Assembly (NCBI GenBank): GCA_026874595.1
Contig: CM049306.1
Span: 57,099,519 to 57,163,518, forward strand
DNA: 64,000 nucleotides
Direction of reading: 5' to 3'
DNA from: Sipunculus nudus
Taxonomy: Eukaryota; Annelida; Sipuncula; Golfingiida; Sipunculidae
The position numbers and the translations under genes were made by a program. Below are positions 59,237 to 64,000 of this stretch, piece by piece. Every line of letters begins with the position of its first letter. Positions within the stretch are counted from its first letter, which is position 1. The notes below the pieces were generated by a model. That model worked only from the letters and a program-made list of their open reading frames with translations, did not search any database and was not told the DNA's origin.

Positions 59237-60600
59237 GTGGGTGGGTGTGCGGCGCCACTCCCATAAAATGACGTCACTACCACCGAACTAGGGTACCTTT
59301 AATAATCCAGCATTGTACTTTGTACTTCTTAGACCACCGAGATTCCCCGAAAAGCCTAAAAACCACCTAAATTTAAAAAATGTATTCCAGAGAACTGGTG
59401 TCTGGATACATTATGTAATATAGGCCTTACATAAATCATTTAAATTTTCTTTAGTTGTGTGAAATAAATTCCAATATGTTCCTCTCTGACTTCGTCTTTG
59501 ATTAATTAATTTGATCCAGAATATTCTTTTTTGTGTTCATATTTTAGCATATAAAGGCAAAGACCATACTTAGAAGGATTTCGTAGCACAAAATATGTGC
59601 GAAATGGCCTCCGATTATACATTTAGCCGCATTAATTATAATAATAATAATAATTATAATAATAATAATTAAATGTGTACACCAAAAACGCATTGTGGTT
59701 GTCATCGCAGTTGTCGTTGTGTGTGTACCTATAGCTTTAGCATTCAAAGGGCCGATATAAAGCGTATTAAACTGTGCTTCAGTGTGTGCATATACGTGAA
59801 AAATAGCTGTGTCCAGGTGTGCCTATATGCGTACACCGTTTCTGCACTGCATGTGTAGTCGATCTATTGAATATTTTTAAATGCTCCATTTAGTGGTCTC
59901 ACGTGTGCGTAGCAATTTAACTGAGACAAAATCCACTCAATATGAAATATAACCGGTGAGGTGTTGTCAACCTAGCGAGATAATGTATAGGCGGAGTTGC
60001 ATAAAATCTATTAAAAAAAAGGCAACAGGCAGTCAGTCATGCAGCCATGACACTTGAACATCGTCATATATACGGACGCCGATATGACTAATCAACGTGC
60101 ATGTGTTGTGTACTGAACCGAAAGGACTAATGGCTGACAAAGTGGTTGTTATTCTTTCATTATTTATACTCTTTAATATATAAGCAATTGTAAAAGTTTT
60201 TTTAATATTTTTTATATTTTAAAAAATAAGATAAATACATATAAATGTATATCAAGACAAGTTTTATTACCACAAATTAGAAATGCAAAAGCAAGATATC
60301 TTATATATACAAAGATTAAAAGGGTATAGACAGAATAGTTTCGTTCACCGGGAATTAAAACCCTGTTCGTTCCGATCTCGCACTGGAGATATAGCTGCTG
60401 CGAAATGTAGAGAAGCCCGGGAGCCAAATGGTGCAAAAATTTAAATGACACCTTAAAATATGCAAAATCACACCTCTAAATAATCTCTCCATTCTATACC
60501 CAACAACACATTACAAATGATTTAATAACATTGAAATTAAGAAAAAGGCTTTAGTGTATTTTACGCCTGATATGAATTGCGTTCACAAAACTAAGGAAAG
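58206..60600. other. Intergenic downstream of P450-5
   Basis: Holds a CA tract (58743-58777), a large (TA)n (59161-59236) and a TAA/ATT-rich tract (59637-59670). No gene recognised. Confidence 0.45.
59161..59236. repeat. (TA)n microsatellite
   Basis: About 30 TA units, then an imperfect tail. Confidence 0.96.
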
Positions 60601-60603
60601 AGT

Positions 60604-60609
60604 TTTATT
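60604..60609 (-). promoter_or_regulatory. Candidate poly(A) signal of P450-5
   Basis: AATAAA on the minus strand about 18 nt after the stop codon. Confidence 0.5.
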
Positions 60610-60626
60610 CAAACATTATTCAACCT

Positions 60627-62117
60627 TTATCTCTGTTGAATGACGGCCTCATACGGAGCAGGAGCAAGTGTGATACCCATATGTCCTTCAAGTGATGGCG
60701 GATGTCCGGGATCCGCCATTTTAAAAGTGAATTTTTGCATCAAGCTGGTAAAGAATATGAAAAGTTCATATTTGGCTAGCATGTCACCGAGACACATCCG
60801 TGGTCCAACAGAAAAAGGCATGAAGGCTTCTTTCTTTTCCAGTTTACCGTCCGGTCCGATCCATCTTTCAGGACGAAATTCTGCGGGATTATCCCAGTAA
60901 TTAGGATCCATGTGAACAGACTGCAGAGACGCCATGACAATCGTGTTCTTTGGGATAGAATATCCACAGAGTGTCGTAGACTCCTTCACACAATGAGGTA
61001 AAGCCGTCGGGGCGATGTTTGCGAGCCTTTGCATTTCTTGAATGGTTGCCATGGTGTATGGCATGTTTGCCCGATCAGACAAACATGGCCGCCGTTCAGA
61101 TCCTATGACCTTGTCCAGTTCTTGTTGACATTTCTTCTGTACGTCTGGATAATGCATCAAGTACAGGAAAAGCCAACGGAGCGATGTACTTGTTGTATCA
61201 GTACCAGCGGCAAATAAACTAGATATCAAGAGTTCTATATCATGTACGTTGAAACTGGTCTCGCTGTCGCCTTTGAGTTCGAACTTAAGATACAGGTCAA
61301 GAAAATCCCTTACCTCCTCCGGGTTGAATGTCTCACGATGTTCATCAATTTTCTTGCGGATAAATCCCTTCGTTTTGTTAACATTCTCATACGCTTGTTT
61401 GAGGCCGCCTTGGCCTGGAGTCAACTGAAGCAAGGGGATAAAATTAACGGGAGAAGATAACAGTCCAGAAGCGAAATTTTCTTTCAACATCTTCATTAGG
61501 TCTAGAAATTCTGGGTCGTCATATTCAAAGCGAGAACCAAAACATATGGAACAAATGATGTTGCTGACTGCTTCCTGTAGCAATGTAGCGACATCTGTTG
61601 GCTTGCTGCCGAACTTTTGTAGTTCTTTACACACAAAATCTGCTTCCTCTTGTATTCTTTCTTCAATGCTCTTTTTACCAACACCAAAGTCTCTGAGGGA
61701 GAGAAGTGTAAACCGGCGAATATTTTTCCATGGCTCACCATGTTGAAATACAAGACCGCCAATTTTTCCGTTCACACTATTTATCTTTTTGGGGAAAAAC
61801 ATCCAAGATGGCCGATTAGAGAACACATCAGCTTTTTTAACGAAGGCCTCCTTAATCACCTCCAGACCAGATAAAATTACAGTTGGATAACTCCCAAACT
61901 TAAGACCTACCACGGGTCCGTACTTTTTAATCATATCTTGCATTATCAGGTGAGTTCGCCCAGGGTTTTGTCCAAATGGAATCAAATTTCCAAATATTGG
62001 CACCCTCCATGGCCCGGGTGGAAAGTTTTTAGGTAGACGAGTAGTCCAGTAAAGGTATGCAAGCAGGAATACCACCAGAAACACCAGGACCGACTGGACA
62101 TCGATGAAATGCAGCAT
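60627..62117 (-). CDS. Cytochrome P450, CYP2-clan-like, intronless (P450-5)
   Basis: Predicted ER-anchored monooxygenase of 496 residues in one exon, start MLHFIDVQSV. Anchor about 9-24, NFPPGPWRVP hinge, C-helix WKNIRR (Trp130), I-helix AGTDTT (304-309), EMQR, PERW, heme loop FSVGPRMCLG with Cys442, C-terminus AVIQQR. Every canonical motif is intact, making it and P450-3 the most conservative members. It shares with P450-2 a two-residue longer C-helix loop and the TTLCGYSIPK stretch, and with P450-3/4 the N-terminus and the LTPGQGGLK region, so it sits between the two subgroups. Likely active; substrate unknown. Confidence 0.95.
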   Translation of the reverse strand: MLHFIDVQSVLVFLVVFLLAYLYWTTRLPKNFPPGPWRVPIFGNLIPFGQNPGRTHLIMQDMIKKYGPVVGLKFGSYPTVILSGLEVIKEAFVKKADVFSNRPSWMFFPKKINSVNGKIGGLVFQHGEPWKNIRRFTLLSLRDFGVGKKSIEERIQEEADFVCKELQKFGSKPTDVATLLQEAVSNIICSICFGSRFEYDDPEFLDLMKMLKENFASGLLSSPVNFIPLLQLTPGQGGLKQAYENVNKTKGFIRKKIDEHRETFNPEEVRDFLDLYLKFELKGDSETSFNVHDIELLISSLFAAGTDTTSTSLRWLFLYLMHYPDVQKKCQQELDKVIGSERRPCLSDRANMPYTMATIQEMQRLANIAPTALPHCVKESTTLCGYSIPKNTIVMASLQSVHMDPNYWDNPAEFRPERWIGPDGKLEKKEAFMPFSVGPRMCLGDMLAKYELFIFFTSLMQKFTFKMADPGHPPSLEGHMGITLAPAPYEAVIQQR

Positions 62118-62162
62118 GATGGCGTCTTGATCAAGATTGGTATAGCACACTATGTTCCAGGA

Positions 62163-62170
62163 TTTATCAA
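62163..62170 (-). promoter_or_regulatory. Candidate degenerate TATA box of P450-5
   Basis: Minus-strand TTGATAAA at the place where P450-3 and P450-4 have TTTATAAA. Confidence 0.3.
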
Positions 62171-62266
62171 TCGGGTTTGTATACTCTCCTGCTGTGCTGT
62201 TGTTGTTGAATCTTTTTATAGCACTATAGCGAGTTCAATATCTGGGACGGCTGATGCAAAACTGAA

Positions 62267-62290
62267 CACGTGGACACAGGTACGCGTAGG
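62267..62290 (-). promoter_or_regulatory. Conserved upstream block of P450-5
   Basis: ACACGTGGACACAGGT (plus text), shared with P450-3 and P450-4. About 150 nt before the ATG, farther than in the other two. Confidence 0.35.
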
Positions 62291-62939
62291 TGTTATTATT
62301 GCTTTTCATCTTGAATATTCGGACATGGTGTCATGCCTATTACTTGTATAGGATTGACGTACTTGCAAAATGCACTGTGTGGTCCAGTATAGTCTCTAAA
62401 CTGGGCCACATTTTTTTTTGGCATATGATTGTCCCTTGCGCTTTTAAGTACATGCACATCACCTGACAGTTCTCTTTTCTTGACATGTTCATGATCCATC
62501 GCTTATCAGACCACTGTGCATCCTTTGGTGGTGTTAAGACGAGTCCGTTCAAAAAATCATCACATATTTTTGACATGGTCATATTGCTTGACAATCGAAA
62601 TTACGAGCTTTTCGGTTAGATGTTTTACGATATTAAGTTGTAAGATTATCAAACACATAAGCACCCTTCAGTGGAGTAAGCTGCTGACTAAGTTTTAGGT
62701 TCCATTTTTCAAAACAAAATGAAGCAGGTGTTTTAATTACAAGCTTTACTGCGAGCAAACTGGGCAACCTTTCACTTAAAACCAATCAAAAAGTGTTGCC
62801 ATTCTTCAAGTTTAAATACATAGTATTTAAATACATGTACTGTACTACACAATATGCAACTTGCATGATGCAAGGTGAAATCTAAGAACCATTATTACGG
62901 TCAGTTCAATTAATAATTATCGTTTTGTAGACAGTTTAA
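62291..62939. other. Upstream region of P450-5
   Basis: 62395-62490 resembles the distal upstream DNA of P450-3 and P450-4 (GGCATATGATNGTCCCTT-like and ACAGTTCTCTTT-like parts). Otherwise nothing recognised. Confidence 0.45.
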
Positions 62940-63389
62940 GAGAGTCCGAGAGACATGTAAAAAATAATTTAAGCAGAATTTAACTTTTTGATACCCTCCT
63001 TCGGGAATGCACAGGACTAATGTGTATGTGATTGACTGTGCTAGTCTGTGTGCCATGATTAAACACAAAAAAAGCGAGAACAACATTTAACAAAACAGTG
63101 ATTGTGATTTATAATATGATTTCAAGCTGTCAAATCCAAATTTTCACTTATTTTGAGCAATTTTGCAACACTTGAATTCTCTTGGTCCTGTTTACTGAGC
63201 GACAAACGTTTTTATTCATATTGATCGTAAGCCAATATTACCCCATAAAGAAAGAGTAAAACAGTAATGTTCGTTTGAACGTGAAAGATTAATAGATTTA
63301 AGCTAAAATAAAATGCGAATAATAAGACATTCATATCAATGATACAATGATATGAAAATCATAACCACGGCCAATAGACATGCATGGAC

Positions 63390-63447
<58 letters not shown>

Positions 63448-63955
63448 ACAATGATTTGTGGTAACACAGTGTGCATGTCCTAGTTAGTGACCTCACGCAG
63501 GATGACGGAGCGTTATACTTGGGACATATCCATGCAAATAGCAATCATAAAGTGCTACCATGCAATGCCATGCTGTCACCTGTGGTTGCAGAGTGAATAC
63601 GCAGTGATGAAAGAGGGATGGGAAAAAAATTGCCTACTGGAATAATGTTTTAAATAATGGTCTGCGTATAGACCGTGACAGGCCATGTGAACTCGGCTTT
63701 ACATGTGTGGGACGTTAGAGATAATAATCTTATATAAATACCTGTCCACAAACAGCCCACTCAGCGCTGGAAATAATAAAAAAACTGACTGAACATAAAG
63801 TAAAACTTTACAAATAGTTCCTCAATCATTTCTTACCAACAAATATAGAGGCACTAGAACTCGTCCTCTTACACATACATATTCACACGCATACTGGCAA
63901 ACACGTCACATTTGCAGGGAATTTAAAAAGTTAGTAATCTTGTTGTTTGTCTTGT
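62940..63955. repeat. Direct duplication, copy 2 (right flank of P450-5)
   Basis: Partner of 57211-58205. It contains (TA)n at 63391-63444, which copy 1 lacks, and several indels. Confidence 0.8.
63391..63444. repeat. (TA)n microsatellite
   Basis: About 26 TA units within duplication copy 2. Confidence 0.97.
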
Positions 63956-64000
63956 AACAAAACATCATAAGTACCGAAACTGCATCAGTTGAGTCAATGA

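Overview
This window looks like nuclear DNA of an invertebrate animal, most probably a mollusc and perhaps a bivalve. The reasons are GT-AG introns, long AT-rich intergenic DNA, abundant (TA)n and CTGT microsatellites, long C/G homopolymers, tRNA-derived SINEs, a Penelope-like fragment, Helitron-like and Harbinger-like elements, a Ty3/gypsy relic, a Shaw/Kv3-type potassium channel and a cluster of CYP2-clan P450s. The species call is inference. All gene names are by family only.

Layout. 435-4376 (+): the last three exons of a Shaw/Kv3-like voltage-gated K+ channel, with the 5' exons outside the window. It carries a very long Lys/Asp/Glu/Ser repeat tail and unusual voltage-sensor residues. 4377-16583: no gene recognised; it holds a SINE, two MITE-like elements and a ~330-bp tandem array that repeats a CTCF-like motif six times. 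16584-17277 (+): a small two-exon gene candidate of unknown function with a nearby poly(A) signal. 17540-17685: a run of short GACAACCC palindromes. 18498-19950 (-): a P450 pseudogene. 23274-24764 (-): an intact P450, followed by a ~145-bp tandem array (25032-28178). 32845-34329 and 41766-43262 (-): two intact P450s about 89% identical, each inside a copy of one larger duplicated segment. 44949-54990: mobile-element-rich DNA (Helitron-like, SINE, deleted Ty3/gypsy element, Harbinger-like element, GC-rich motif islands). 60627-62117 (-): the last intact P450, flanked by a second direct duplication (57211-58205 and 62940-63955).

How it fits together. The P450s all lie on the minus strand, each is a single uninterrupted exon of 494-498 codons, and all share an N-terminal membrane anchor, a PPGP hinge and the heme-thiolate signature. 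Three share upstream sequence including a TTTATAAA-like box. They look like one family that expanded by tandem segmental duplication from an intronless ancestor, with one dead copy and two copies that have changed conserved active-site residues. The channel gene has no visible functional link to them.

Limits: no similarity search was possible. Exon borders, start codons and repeat edges come from reading the sequence, and percent identity is a hand count.
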